Of a DNA stretch of 7,358 nucleotides, positions 1 to 5,870 are shown piece after piece. Position 1 is the stretch's first letter. Every line of letters starts with the position of its first letter. The translations under genes were made by a program, and so were the position numbers. The notes beneath the pieces were generated by a model. It was not told the origin of the DNA and searched no databases. It saw only the letters and a program-made list of their open reading frames with translations. The DNA is from an uncultured Burkholderiaceae bacterium. Lineage in GTDB: Bacteria; Pseudomonadota; Gammaproteobacteria; Burkholderiales; Burkholderiaceae_C. Location of the stretch: NCBI GenBank assembly GCA_938022295.1, contig CALIDR010000115.1:1-7358 (forward strand), written 5' to 3'.

Positions 1-1730
1 TGCACGACGGCGAAGCCGCGCACCGGCCCGGAACCGAACGCGAGCAGCGCCAGCCCTGCGATCAGCGTCGTCACGTTCGAGTCCAGGATCGTGCCCCAGG
101 CGCGTTCGTAGCCGGCGTGGATCGCGGTCTGCGGCGCCGCACCGTTGCGCAGCTCCTCGCGCACGCGCTCGTTGATCAGCACGTTGGCGTCGATCGCCAT
201 GCCCAGCGCCAGCGCCATCGCCGCCATGCCGGGCAGCGTCAGCGTGGCCTGCAGCATCGACAGCACCGCCACCAGCAGCAGCAGGTTGAAGCTCAGCGCG
301 AGCACCGAGAACAGGCCGAACACGGCGTAGTACGCGATCATGAAGACGGCGATCGCGGCCATGCCCCACATCACGCTGTTGAAGCCCTTGGCGATGTTCT
401 CCGCGCCCAGGCTCGGGCCGATCGTGCGCTCCTCGATGATCTCCATCGGCGCGGCCAGCGAGCCGGCGCGCAGCAGCAGCGCGACGTCGGCCGCCTCCTG
501 CGTCGTCATGCGGCCGCTGATCTGCACCCGCCCGCCGCCGATCTCGGTGCGGATGACCGGCGCGGTGACGACCTCGCCCTTGCCCTTCTCGAACAGCAGG
601 ATCGCCATCCGCCGGCCGACGTTCTCGCGCGTAACGTCGCGGAAGATCCGCGCGCCCTGCGCGTCCAGCGTCAGGTGCACCGCCGGCTCCTGCGTCTGGC
701 TGTCGAAGCCGGGCTGAGCGTCGGTGAGGTTCTCGCCGGTCAGGATCACCTGGCGCTTGACGATCAGCGGCGCGCCGCCGCGCTCGACGTAGCGCTCCGT
801 GCCGAACGGCACCGGGCCCTGGCCGAGGGCGGCCGCCGCCGCCTCGGCGCTGTCGTCGACGAGCCGCACCTCCAGCGTCGCGGTGCGGCCGATGATGTCC
901 TTCGCCTTGGCCGTGTCCTGCACGCCGGGCAGTTGGACGACGACGCGGTCGAGCCCCTGCTGCTGGATCACCGGCTCGGCCACGCCGAGCTCGTTGACAC
1001 GGTTGTGCAGCGTCGTGATGTTCTGCTTCAGCGCCGCCTCCTGCACCGCGCGCGCCACCTCCGGGCGCAGCGTGCCGACCAGGCGCAGGTCCTCGCCCTC
1101 GCCGGCCTCGGTCCACAGCAGGTCGGTGAGCTGGTCGGCCAGCGCGGCGCGCGCCGCGGCGCGCACGGCGGGGTCGCGGAAGCGCACCTCGACCGTCTGC
1201 CCCTCGCGCGAGACGCCGCCGTGGCGGATGTTGCGCTCGCGCAGCAGCGTGCGGGCATCGTTGGTCAGCGACTCGGCGCGCCGCGTCAGCGCCGCCTGCA
1301 TGTCGACCTGCATCAGGAAGTGCACGCCGCCGCGCAGGTCCAGCCCGAGGTACATCGGCTTGGCGTACAGCGCCGTCAGCCAGGCCGGCGAGCGGCTGAC
1401 GAGGTTCAGCGCGACGATGTACGACGGATCGGCCGCATCGGGGTTCAGCGCCTGGTCGATGACGTCGCGGGCGCGGATCTGGGTGTCGGTGTCGGCGAAG
1501 CGCGCGCGCACCGAGGCGCCTTCGAGCTGCACGAAGTCGGCCTCGATCTGCGCCGCGCGCAGCGCCTCGCGCACGCGCTCGACGAGCGCCGCCTCGACGC
1601 GCACCGTCGGCTTGCCGCTCGAGACCTGCACCGCCGGCGCCTCGCCGAAGAAGTTCGGCAGCGTGTAGACGAAGCCGATCACCAGCGCGACCGCGAGGAT
1701 CGCGTATTTCCACCACGGGTAGCGGTTCAT
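1..1730 (-). CDS. secD: SecD, protein-export membrane protein (partial, C-terminus cut off)
   Basis: SecD is an inner-membrane accessory subunit of the Sec translocon. With SecF it uses the proton gradient to help pull exported proteins into the periplasm. The window holds 576 codons from ATG 1730 with no stop; the family is usually about 615-625 residues, so roughly 40-50 C-terminal residues lie beyond position 1. An N-terminal membrane segment (about residues 9-25) is followed by a large periplasmic region with the LGLDLRGG motif near 126-133. The IGPSLG motif (about 436-441) precedes membrane helices from about 450. The conserved GMAIDANVLINERV stretch lies near 510-523 and SNVTTLIAG near 547-555. 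The start has an AAGGA Shine-Dalgarno 7 nt upstream. The gene follows yajC by 82 nt, as is usual, and secF is expected next, outside the window. A long plus-strand reading frame over this gene is only its antisense shadow. Confidence 0.97.
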   Translation of the reverse strand, partial: MNRYPWWKYAILAVALVIGFVYTLPNFFGEAPAVQVSSGKPTVRVEAALVERVREALRAAQIEADFVQLEGASVRARFADTDTQIRARDVIDQALNPDAADPSYIVALNLVSRSPAWLTALYAKPMYLGLDLRGGVHFLMQVDMQAALTRRAESLTNDARTLLRERNIRHGGVSREGQTVEVRFRDPAVRAAARAALADQLTDLLWTEAGEGEDLRLVGTLRPEVARAVQEAALKQNITTLHNRVNELGVAEPVIQQQGLDRVVVQLPGVQDTAKAKDIIGRTATLEVRLVDDSAEAAAAALGQGPVPFGTERYVERGGAPLIVKRQVILTGENLTDAQPGFDSQTQEPAVHLTLDAQGARIFRDVTRENVGRRMAILLFEKGKGEVVTAPVIRTEIGGGRVQISGRMTTQEAADVALLLRAGSLAAPMEIIEERTIGPSLGAENIAKGFNSVMWGMAAIAVFMIAYYAVFGLFSVLALSFNLLLLVAVLSMLQATLTLPGMAAMALALGMAIDANVLINERVREELRNGAAPQTAIHAGYERAWGTILDSNVTTLIAGLALLAFGSGPVRGFAVV

Positions 1731-1743
1731 CGAGATGTCCTTG

Positions 1744-1766
1744 CGCCGTGGCCGGAGGCCACGGCG
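1744..1766 (-). promoter_or_regulatory. Perfect hairpin just upstream of the secD ribosome binding site
   Basis: A perfect 10-bp inverted repeat (CGCCGTGGCC / GGCCACGGCG) with a 3-nt loop lies in the yajC-secD gap. On the transcribed strand its 3' arm ends one base before the base that precedes the AAGGA Shine-Dalgarno of secD (1742-1738). No T-run follows, so it is not a standard intrinsic terminator. It may stabilise an mRNA end or limit ribosome access to secD. The inverted repeat is seen directly; the role is inferred. Confidence 0.5.
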
Positions 1767-1812
1767 GGGCGCGCCACGGCGGCGCAGACGGCCGCGCAGC
1801 GCGCGAGGGTCC

Positions 1813-2139
1813 TCACTTCAGCGTGCCCTTCGGCAGCACCTGCGCCACGGCGTTGCGCTGCACCTGGACCTCGACGCCGTTGGCGACTTCGACGCCGAGG
1901 TAGGTGTCGCCGAGCTTGCTGATGCGGCCGGCCAGGCCGCCGGCGGTGACGACTTCGTCGCCCTTGGCCAGCGCCTCGACCATCGCCTTGTGTTCCTTCT
2001 GCCGCTTCATCTGGGGCCGGATCATGATGAAGTACAGCACGACGAACATCAGCACCAGCGGCAGCAGGCTGAGCAGGCTGGAACCGGCGTCGCCGGAGGC
2101 CGCCGGGGCGGCCTGGGCAAAGGCAGGGGAGATCAACAC
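1813..2139 (-). CDS. yajC: YajC, Sec translocon accessory subunit
   Basis: YajC is a small inner-membrane protein that copurifies with SecD-SecF and with SecYEG; its exact role is still unclear. The 108-residue product fits the family length. It has a short N-terminus (MLISPAFAQA), one hydrophobic membrane segment at about residues 22-40, then the conserved RPQMKRQKEH stretch (41-50) and a cytoplasmic domain with the GDEVVTAGGLAGRI motif (60-73). The start is GTG at 2139-2137: a GAGG Shine-Dalgarno lies 8 nt upstream, the nearest upstream ATG (2147-2145) is in another frame and stops after four codons, and the next in-frame codon is TTG. secD follows after 82 nt. Upstream is a tRNA terminator, so the gene needs its own promoter or read-through. 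In many relatives tgt lies directly upstream of yajC; here it does not. Confidence 0.96.
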   Translation of the reverse strand: MLISPAFAQAAPAASGDAGSSLLSLLPLVLMFVVLYFIMIRPQMKRQKEHKAMVEALAKGDEVVTAGGLAGRISKLGDTYLGVEVANGVEVQVQRNAVAQVLPKGTLK

Positions 2140-2207
2140 GGGGGCATCCTCGAACAGGTGCGGTGGGACCGGTCACGCGCCGCGCCGGGCGGCGACGCGA
2201 GCACGAA

Positions 2208-2213
2208 ATTCTA
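2208..2213 (-). promoter_or_regulatory. Candidate -10 box for yajC-secD
   Basis: On the minus strand 2213-2208 reads TAGAAT, one mismatch from the sigma-70 -10 consensus, in an AT-rich patch (TAGAATTT) that stands out in very GC-rich sequence. It lies about 68 nt upstream of the yajC GTG and downstream of the tRNA terminator, where a yajC promoter is needed. I see no convincing -35 box at 16-18 nt spacing, so the call is tentative. Confidence 0.4.
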
Positions 2214-2242
2214 GGCGGCGGCCGGGGCCGGGACCTGCCGCC

Positions 2243-2281
2243 CAAACAAGACAGGCCCCGGGCGAGGAGCGCGGGGCCTGT
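2243..2281 (-). terminator. Intrinsic terminator after tRNA-fMet
   Basis: A perfect 10-bp stem (ACAGGCCCCG / CGGGGCCTGT) with an 11-nt loop is followed on the minus strand by CTTGTTTG, a T-rich but interrupted tail. It starts 10 nt after the tRNA CCA end. It would end the tRNA transcript and any read-through from rplQ. No T-rich tail follows the stem on the plus strand, so it acts in one direction only. Confidence 0.8.
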
Positions 2282-2290
2282 GCGGAAAGA

Positions 2291-2367
<77 letters not shown>

Positions 2368-2379
2368 ATCGAGGCTGAC

Positions 2380-2385
2380 ATTATA
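2380..2385 (-). promoter_or_regulatory. -10 box of the tRNA-fMet promoter
   Basis: The minus strand reads TATAAT exactly, a perfect sigma-70 -10 hexamer, 12 nt before the mature tRNA 5' end. Transcription would start near 2373 and give a leader of only a few bases. No recognisable -35 element lies 16-18 nt upstream (that sequence is GC-only or nearly so), and the TG of an extended -10 is absent. The box lies just past the rplQ stop codon. Confidence 0.6.
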
Positions 2386-2418
2386 GCCGCACGCCCGGGT
2401 CCGCGCACGGCCGGCCGG

Positions 2419-2817
2419 TCATTGCGCGGCTTCGGTGGCGACGTCGACCGGCGCCGGCTCGGGCCGGTCGACGAGTTCGACGTACGCCATCGGTGCGTTG
2501 TCGCCGACGCGGAAGCCCATCTTCAGGATGCGCGTGTAGCCGCCCGGGCGCGTCTGGTAGCGCGGGCCCAGCTCGGCGAACAGCTTGGTGACGATGTCGC
2601 GGTCGCGCAGGCGCGCGAACGCGAGGCGCCGGTTGGCCAGCGTCGGCTGCTTGCCGAGCGTGATCAGCGGCTCGACGACGCGGCGCAGCTCCTTGGCCTT
2701 GGGCAGCGTCGTCTTGATCGCCTCGTGGCGCAGCAGCGAGACGCACATGTTGCGCAGCATCGCCAGGCGGTGCTCGCTGGTGCGGTTGAGTTTGCGCAGT
2801 CCGTGGCGGTGACGCAT
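2419..2817 (-). CDS. rplQ: 50S ribosomal protein L17
   Basis: L17 is a component of the large ribosomal subunit near the exit-tunnel region. The 132-residue product matches the usual length (127 in E. coli) along its whole extent: MRHRHGLRKLNRTSEHR at the start, AKELRRVVEPLIT (41-53), YTRILKMGFR (94-103) and NAPMAYVELVDR (107-118). The last dozen residues are an acidic, Pro/Ala-rich tail that varies between species. ATG 2817 has an AGGA Shine-Dalgarno about 8 nt upstream. It is the last gene of the alpha operon and follows rpoA by 65 nt, its standard place. No terminator is visible between it and the tRNA, so read-through into the tRNA is possible. Confidence 0.98.
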   Translation of the reverse strand: MRHRHGLRKLNRTSEHRLAMLRNMCVSLLRHEAIKTTLPKAKELRRVVEPLITLGKQPTLANRRLAFARLRDRDIVTKLFAELGPRYQTRPGGYTRILKMGFRVGDNAPMAYVELVDRPEPAPVDVATEAAQ

Positions 2818-2882
2818 GGTGCTTTCCTTTCGTTATCGAACCCCGGCCGGATCAGGTACCGGGGGTGGCACGGAGCGGGGCT

Positions 2883-3878
2883 TCAGCGCTTGTCCAGCCC
2901 CTGCGGCGGCCAGTTCTCCAGCCGCGAGCCGAGCGTGAGGCCGCGCGAGGCCAGCACTTCCTTGATCTCGTTGAGCGACTTGCGCCCGAGGTTGGGCGTC
3001 TTCAGCAGCTCGGTCTCGGTGCGCTGGATCAGGTCGCCGATGTAGTAGATGTTCTCGGCCTTCAGGCAGTTGGCCGAGCGCACCGTCAGCTCGAGCTCGT
3101 CGACCGGGCGCAGCAGGATCGGGTCGAAGTGGGCCGCTTGGCGCTGCTGCGGCTGGAACAGGCCCTCCTCGCCGCCGACGTCGATCTGCGCGAACACCGC
3201 AATCTGCTCGACGAGGATCTTGGCCGAGGCGCGGATCGCCTCCTCGGGGCTGATCGCGCCGTTGGTCTCGATCTCCATCACCAGCTTGTCGAGGTCGGTG
3301 CGCTGCTCGACGCGCGCGTTCTCGACCGCGTAGCTGACGCGCTTGACCGGCGAGAACGAGGCGTCGAGCACGATGCGCCCGATCGACTTCGTCGGCTCGT
3401 CGCCGTAGCGGCGCAGGTTGCCCGGCACGTAGCCGCGCCCCTTCTCGACCTTGATCTGCATGTCGAGCTTGCCGCCGCTGGCCAGGTGCGCGATGACGTG
3501 CTCGGGGTTGACGATCTCGACGTCGTGCGGCGTCTGGATGTCGCCGGCGGTCACCGGGCCCTCGCCTTCCTTGCGCAGCACGAGGGTGACCTCCTCGCGG
3601 TTGTGCAGGCGGAACACGACGCCCTTGAGGTTGAGCATGATGTGCACGACATCTTCCTGCACGCCGTCGATCGTCGAGTACTCGTGCAGCACGCCGGCGA
3701 TCGTCACTTCCGTCGGCGCGTAGCCCACCATCGACGACAGCAGCACCCGCCGCAGCGCATTGCCCAGCGTGTGGCCGTAGCCGCGCTCGAACGGCTCGAG
3801 CGTCACCTTGGCGCGATGGGCCGCGCCGGGCGAGGGCTCGACATGGATGGCTTTGGGCTTCAGCAGATTGGTTTGCAT
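2883..3878 (-). CDS. rpoA: DNA-directed RNA polymerase subunit alpha
   Basis: The alpha subunit dimerises to start RNA polymerase assembly and contacts promoter UP elements and activators. The product has 331 residues (329 in E. coli). The N-terminal assembly domain carries the conserved GYGHTLGNALRRVLLSSM stretch (33-50); R44 corresponds to the E. coli assembly residue R45. A linker near 235-250 leads to the C-terminal DNA-binding domain, with VRSANCLKAENIYYIGDL (266-283). R267 matches E. coli R265, the main UP-element contact. KTPNLGRKSLNEIK and LENWPPQ complete the domain. ATG 3878 is preceded by AGAGGA about 10 nt upstream. Its place between rpsD and rplQ is the conserved alpha-operon order. 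Nothing is missing or unusual in the protein. Confidence 0.98.
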   Translation of the reverse strand: MQTNLLKPKAIHVEPSPGAAHRAKVTLEPFERGYGHTLGNALRRVLLSSMVGYAPTEVTIAGVLHEYSTIDGVQEDVVHIMLNLKGVVFRLHNREEVTLVLRKEGEGPVTAGDIQTPHDVEIVNPEHVIAHLASGGKLDMQIKVEKGRGYVPGNLRRYGDEPTKSIGRIVLDASFSPVKRVSYAVENARVEQRTDLDKLVMEIETNGAISPEEAIRASAKILVEQIAVFAQIDVGGEEGLFQPQQRQAAHFDPILLRPVDELELTVRSANCLKAENIYYIGDLIQRTETELLKTPNLGRKSLNEIKEVLASRGLTLGSRLENWPPQGLDKR

Positions 3879-4029
3879 CGAATCGTGTTCCTCTCAATAC
3901 CCTCGGCTCGTTACACCGATAAGGCTGATGGACCGCGCCGGGCTGGGGGTCTGGCGGATCCTGCGCCCGGCGGGCAGGACCCAGGCGATCGCCTGCACGC
4001 GCCGCGTGCGGCGGGCGCGGCCGCGCTCG
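3879..4029 (-). promoter_or_regulatory. rpsD-rpoA spacer with palindromes and hairpins
   Basis: This 151-nt gap holds several self-complementary stretches and no reading frame I would support. On the plus strand a perfect 14-bp palindrome (CAGGCGATCGCCTG) is at 3982-3995, a 6-bp stem (GCACGC / GCGTGC, 3-nt loop) at 3995-4009, and a 12-bp palindrome (GCGCGGCCGCGC) at 4015-4026 next to the rpsD stop. TCCTGC / GCAGGA flank a GC-rich core around 3959-3979. I found no clear promoter for rpoA. The structures may set differential expression or mRNA processing between rpsD and rpoA; that is inference. Confidence 0.35.
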
Positions 4030-4653
4030 TCAACGCGAATACAGCTCCACGATCAGGGATTCGTTGATCTCGGCGCCGAACTGGTCGCGGTCGGGCACCT
4101 TCTTGAACGTGCCTTCCATCTTCGCGGTGTCGACCGCCACCCAGTCGGGCAGCCCCGACGACTCGGCGAGCTTGAGCGCGTCCTGGATGCGCAGCTGCTT
4201 CTTCGCGCCCTCGCGCACCGCGACGACGTCGCCCGGCTTGACGAGGAACGACGCGATGTTGACGACCTGGCCGTTGACGGTGATCGCCTTGTGCGCGACG
4301 AGCTGGCGCGCCTCCGCGCGCGTCGAGCCGAAGCCCATGCGGTAGACGACGTTGTCCAGCCGCGACTCGAGCAGCGACAGCAGGTTCGAGCCGGTGTTGC
4401 CCTTGCGGCGCTCGGCCTCGGCGAAGTAGCGGCGGAACTGGCGCTCGAGCACGCCGTACATGCGCTTGACCTTCTGCTTCTCGCGCAGCTGCAGCCCGAA
4501 GTCGCTCGTGCGCGAGCCGCTCGTGCGCCCGTGCTGGCCCGGCTTGCTGTCGAACTTCGCCTTGTCCGCGATCGGGCGGCGGGCGCTCTTCAGGAACAGG
4601 TCGGTGCCTTCACGGCGGGAGAGTTTGGCCTTGGGGCCGAGGTAACGTGCCAC
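4030..4653 (-). CDS. rpsD: 30S ribosomal protein S4
   Basis: S4 is a primary 16S rRNA-binding protein that starts small-subunit assembly. In E. coli it also represses the alpha operon. The 207-residue product (206 in E. coli) begins MARYLGPKAKLSRREGTDLF. It includes the FDSKPGQHGRTSGSRTSDFG block (34-53) and the S4 RNA-binding domain at about 97-157 (SRLDNVVYRMGFGSTRAEAR ... VNGQVVNI). It contains no cysteine, so it is the zinc-independent form. I start it at GTG 4653-4651 because AAGGA lies 6 nt upstream and the protein then begins where the family does. A TTG six codons earlier (4671) stays in frame, but its extension contains the Shine-Dalgarno itself and is not expected to be translated. 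rpsK lies 158 nt upstream. Confidence 0.97.
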   Translation of the reverse strand: MARYLGPKAKLSRREGTDLFLKSARRPIADKAKFDSKPGQHGRTSGSRTSDFGLQLREKQKVKRMYGVLERQFRRYFAEAERRKGNTGSNLLSLLESRLDNVVYRMGFGSTRAEARQLVAHKAITVNGQVVNIASFLVKPGDVVAVREGAKKQLRIQDALKLAESSGLPDWVAVDTAKMEGTFKKVPDRDQFGAEINESLIVELYSR

Positions 4654-4772
4654 GTTGAGTCCTTCGTTCAAGCTGACGCGGCGGCGGGCCGTCGCGCGAG
4701 TCCGGCGGGTGTTGTTGTGGGCGCTCGGACGGTGGTCTTCGTCATTGCCTTGCGGCGTCGTTCAAACGCTTT

Positions 4773-4790
4773 TGCCGCCCGAAGGCGGCA
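4773..4790 (-). promoter_or_regulatory. UUCG-tetraloop hairpin between rpsK and rpsD
   Basis: On the transcribed strand the sequence is TGCCGCC-TTCG-GGCGGCA: a perfect 7-bp stem closed by C(UUCG)G, an exceptionally stable RNA tetraloop. It starts 21 nt after the rpsK stop. It is followed by AAAAGCG, not by a T-run, so it is not a classic terminator. A role in mRNA 3'-end protection or as a processing boundary is likely but inferred. On the opposite strand the loop would read CGAA, so the stable form belongs to the rpsK-rpsD transcript. Confidence 0.6.
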
Positions 4791-4811
4791 GCAGCCCGGG
4801 GAAACCCTGAA

Positions 4812-5216
4812 TCAGATGCGGCGGCGCTTCTGCGGCCGGCAGCCGTTGTGCGGCACCGGCGTGACGTCGGAGATCGAGGTGATGCGGATGCCCAGCGACG
4901 CCAGCGCCCGCACCGACGACTCGCGCCCCGGCCCCGGGCCCTTGATGCGCACGTCCAGGTTCTTGATGCCCTGCTCCTGCGCCGCGCGGCCGGCGTTCTC
5001 GGCCGCCACCTGCGCCGCGAACGGCGTGCTCTTGCGCGAGCCCTTGAAGCCCTGGCCGCCGCTGGAGGCCCAGGCGATCGCGCCGCCCTGGCGGTCGGTG
5101 ATCGTGATGATCGTGTTGTTGAACGACGCGTGCACGTGCGCGATGCCGTCCGCGATGTTCTTGCGGACCTTCTTGCGCACGCGCTGGGCGGCGGTGTTGA
5201 TCGGTGCCTTTGCCAT
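4812..5216 (-). CDS. rpsK: 30S ribosomal protein S11
   Basis: S11 lies on the platform of the small subunit close to the mRNA exit and the E site. The 134-residue product (129 in E. coli) shows the family core: HVHASFNNTIITITDRQGG (27-45), ASSGGQGFKGSRKSTPFAAQ (50-69), the IKGPGPGR signature (91-98) and the basic C-terminus PHNGCRPQKRRRI. The HNG asparagine (N124) corresponds to the Asn-Gly site reported to form isoaspartate in E. coli S11. ATG 5216 has AAGGA 8 nt upstream. It follows rpsM by 35 nt and is surely cotranscribed with it. Confidence 0.98.
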   Translation of the reverse strand: MAKAPINTAAQRVRKKVRKNIADGIAHVHASFNNTIITITDRQGGAIAWASSGGQGFKGSRKSTPFAAQVAAENAGRAAQEQGIKNLDVRIKGPGPGRESSVRALASLGIRITSISDVTPVPHNGCRPQKRRRI

Positions 5217-5251
5217 CTCTCGCTTCCTTCAGTCGCTGCGGCCGCGCCTGC

Positions 5252-5617
5252 TCACTTCTTGACCAGCGCGCCCGACTTGCGCGGACCCTTGCGCGTGCGC
5301 GCGTTCGTCTTCGTGCGCTGGCCGCGCACCGGCAGCCCGCGGCGGTGGCGCATCCCGCGGTAGCAGCCGAGGTCCATCAGCCGCTTGATGTTGATCGACA
5401 TCTCCCGGCGCAGGTCGCCCTCGATCGTCAGCCGGCCGATCTCCTCGCGGATGCGCTCGAGGTCGGTGTCGGTCAGGTCCTTGATCTTCTTCGAGTAAGG
5501 GATGCCGACGCTGTCGCAGATCTTCTGCGCCGTCGTGCGGCCGATGCCGTAGATCGCCGTCAGGCCGATCTCGGCGTGCTTGTGCGGCGGGATGTTGATG
5601 CCGGCGATGCGTGCCAT
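5252..5617 (-). CDS. rpsM: 30S ribosomal protein S13
   Basis: S13 sits in the head of the small subunit and contacts the large subunit (bridge B1) and the P-site tRNA. The 121-residue product (118 in E. coli) begins MARIAGINIPPHKH. It has the helix-two-turn-helix region (AIYGIGRTTAQKICDSVGI, 21-39), the CYRGMRHRRGLPVRGQRTKT signature (85-104) and a basic C-terminal tail ending SGALVKK. ATG 5617 is chosen because AAGGA lies 8 nt upstream; a TTG two codons earlier (5623) is only 2 nt from the Shine-Dalgarno and would add residues the family lacks. It is the first gene of the alpha operon. The 112-nt upstream spacer contains strong hairpins. Confidence 0.98.
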   Translation of the reverse strand: MARIAGINIPPHKHAEIGLTAIYGIGRTTAQKICDSVGIPYSKKIKDLTDTDLERIREEIGRLTIEGDLRREMSINIKRLMDLGCYRGMRHRRGLPVRGQRTKTNARTRKGPRKSGALVKK

Positions 5618-5656
5618 GTGCAATGTCCTTCGTTACCTGTTCATCCGGTGTGCCCG

Positions 5657-5733
5657 GCCGCGGCGCTGGCAGGCGCCGCGGCGTGAGCGAGGTTCGGGGC
5701 AGCGCGCAGGCGCTGCCCCGAGTCCCCGCTCAC
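5657..5733 (-). promoter_or_regulatory. Two abutting hairpins in the rpmJ-rpsM leader
   Basis: On the transcribed strand the first structure runs 5733-5683. An outer helix GTGAGCGGGG / CCTCGCTCAC (10 pairs, one G-U) and a small internal loop (2 by 1 nt) lead to an inner perfect 12-bp stem (TCGGGGCAGCGC / GCGCTGCCCCGA) with loop CTGC. The outer helix includes the rpmJ stop codon. The second hairpin, 5682-5657, is a perfect 10-bp stem (GCCGCGGCGC / GCGCCGCGGC) with loop CTGCCA. It begins at the very next base, so the two could stack end to end. About 39 nt then lead to the rpsM start. Neither stem has a T-run after it. The G-U pair becomes an A-C mismatch on the other strand, consistent with an RNA made from the minus strand. 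A ribosomal-protein-responsive leader is the likeliest role, by position only. Confidence 0.6.
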
Positions 5734-5843
5734 CCCTGCCGCTGCTTGTGGCGGGGGTCGGTGCAGATCACGCGCACGACGCCGTGGCGGCGGATGATCT
5801 TGCAGTGGCGGCACATCTTCTTGACCGATGCGGCGACTTTCAT
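5730..5843 (-). CDS. rpmJ: 50S ribosomal protein L36
   Basis: L36 is the smallest large-subunit protein, a zinc-ribbon protein that binds 23S rRNA. The 37-residue product MKVAASVKKMCRHCKIIRRH... has the zinc ligands C11, C14, C27 and H32 (C-x2-C-x12-C-x4-H), so it is the zinc-binding form rather than a C-minus paralogue. The end RHKQRQG is typical. ATG 5843 has a strong AAGGAG Shine-Dalgarno 6 nt upstream, and infA ends 27 nt upstream. Its stop codon falls inside the outer helix of the rpsM leader structure, so ribosomes finishing rpmJ would disturb that fold. Confidence 0.97.
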   Translation of the reverse strand: MKVAASVKKMCRHCKIIRRHGVVRVICTDPRHKQRQG

Positions 5844-5870
5844 GGTCTTCTCCTTGACCGGGTCCTTCGT

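Noticed and set aside
117..1922. Plus-strand open frame of about 600 codons over secD and part of yajC
   Set aside because: It is the antisense shadow of secD. The translation is rich in Arg, His, Gln and Ala with no recognisable domain, while the minus strand encodes a full SecD. Long shadows are expected in high-GC DNA.
2841..2864. CCCCGG / CCGGGG inverted repeat in the rpoA-rplQ gap
   Set aside because: It is only 6 bp with a 12-nt loop and no T-run; too weak in GC-rich sequence to annotate.
4668..4745. A 25-codon frame between rpsK and rpsD
   Set aside because: It has Ala/Thr/Pro-rich low-complexity content, an AAGG only about 2 nt from its ATG, and no relation to the neighbouring start. 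I regard it as chance.
2865..5262. Further long plus-strand open frames over rpoA, rpsD and rpsK
   Set aside because: The same antisense effect: low-complexity Arg/Leu/Ala-rich products lying over highly conserved minus-strand genes.
5633..5644. A three-codon frame (ATG AAC AGG TAA) just before the rpsM Shine-Dalgarno
   Set aside because: It has no Shine-Dalgarno, and such minimal frames are frequent by chance.
5683..5733. Intrinsic terminator between the spc and alpha operons
   Set aside because: The hairpin is strong, but the sequence after it is ACCTCGCTCACG-like and GC-rich on the transcribed strand, with no T-run.
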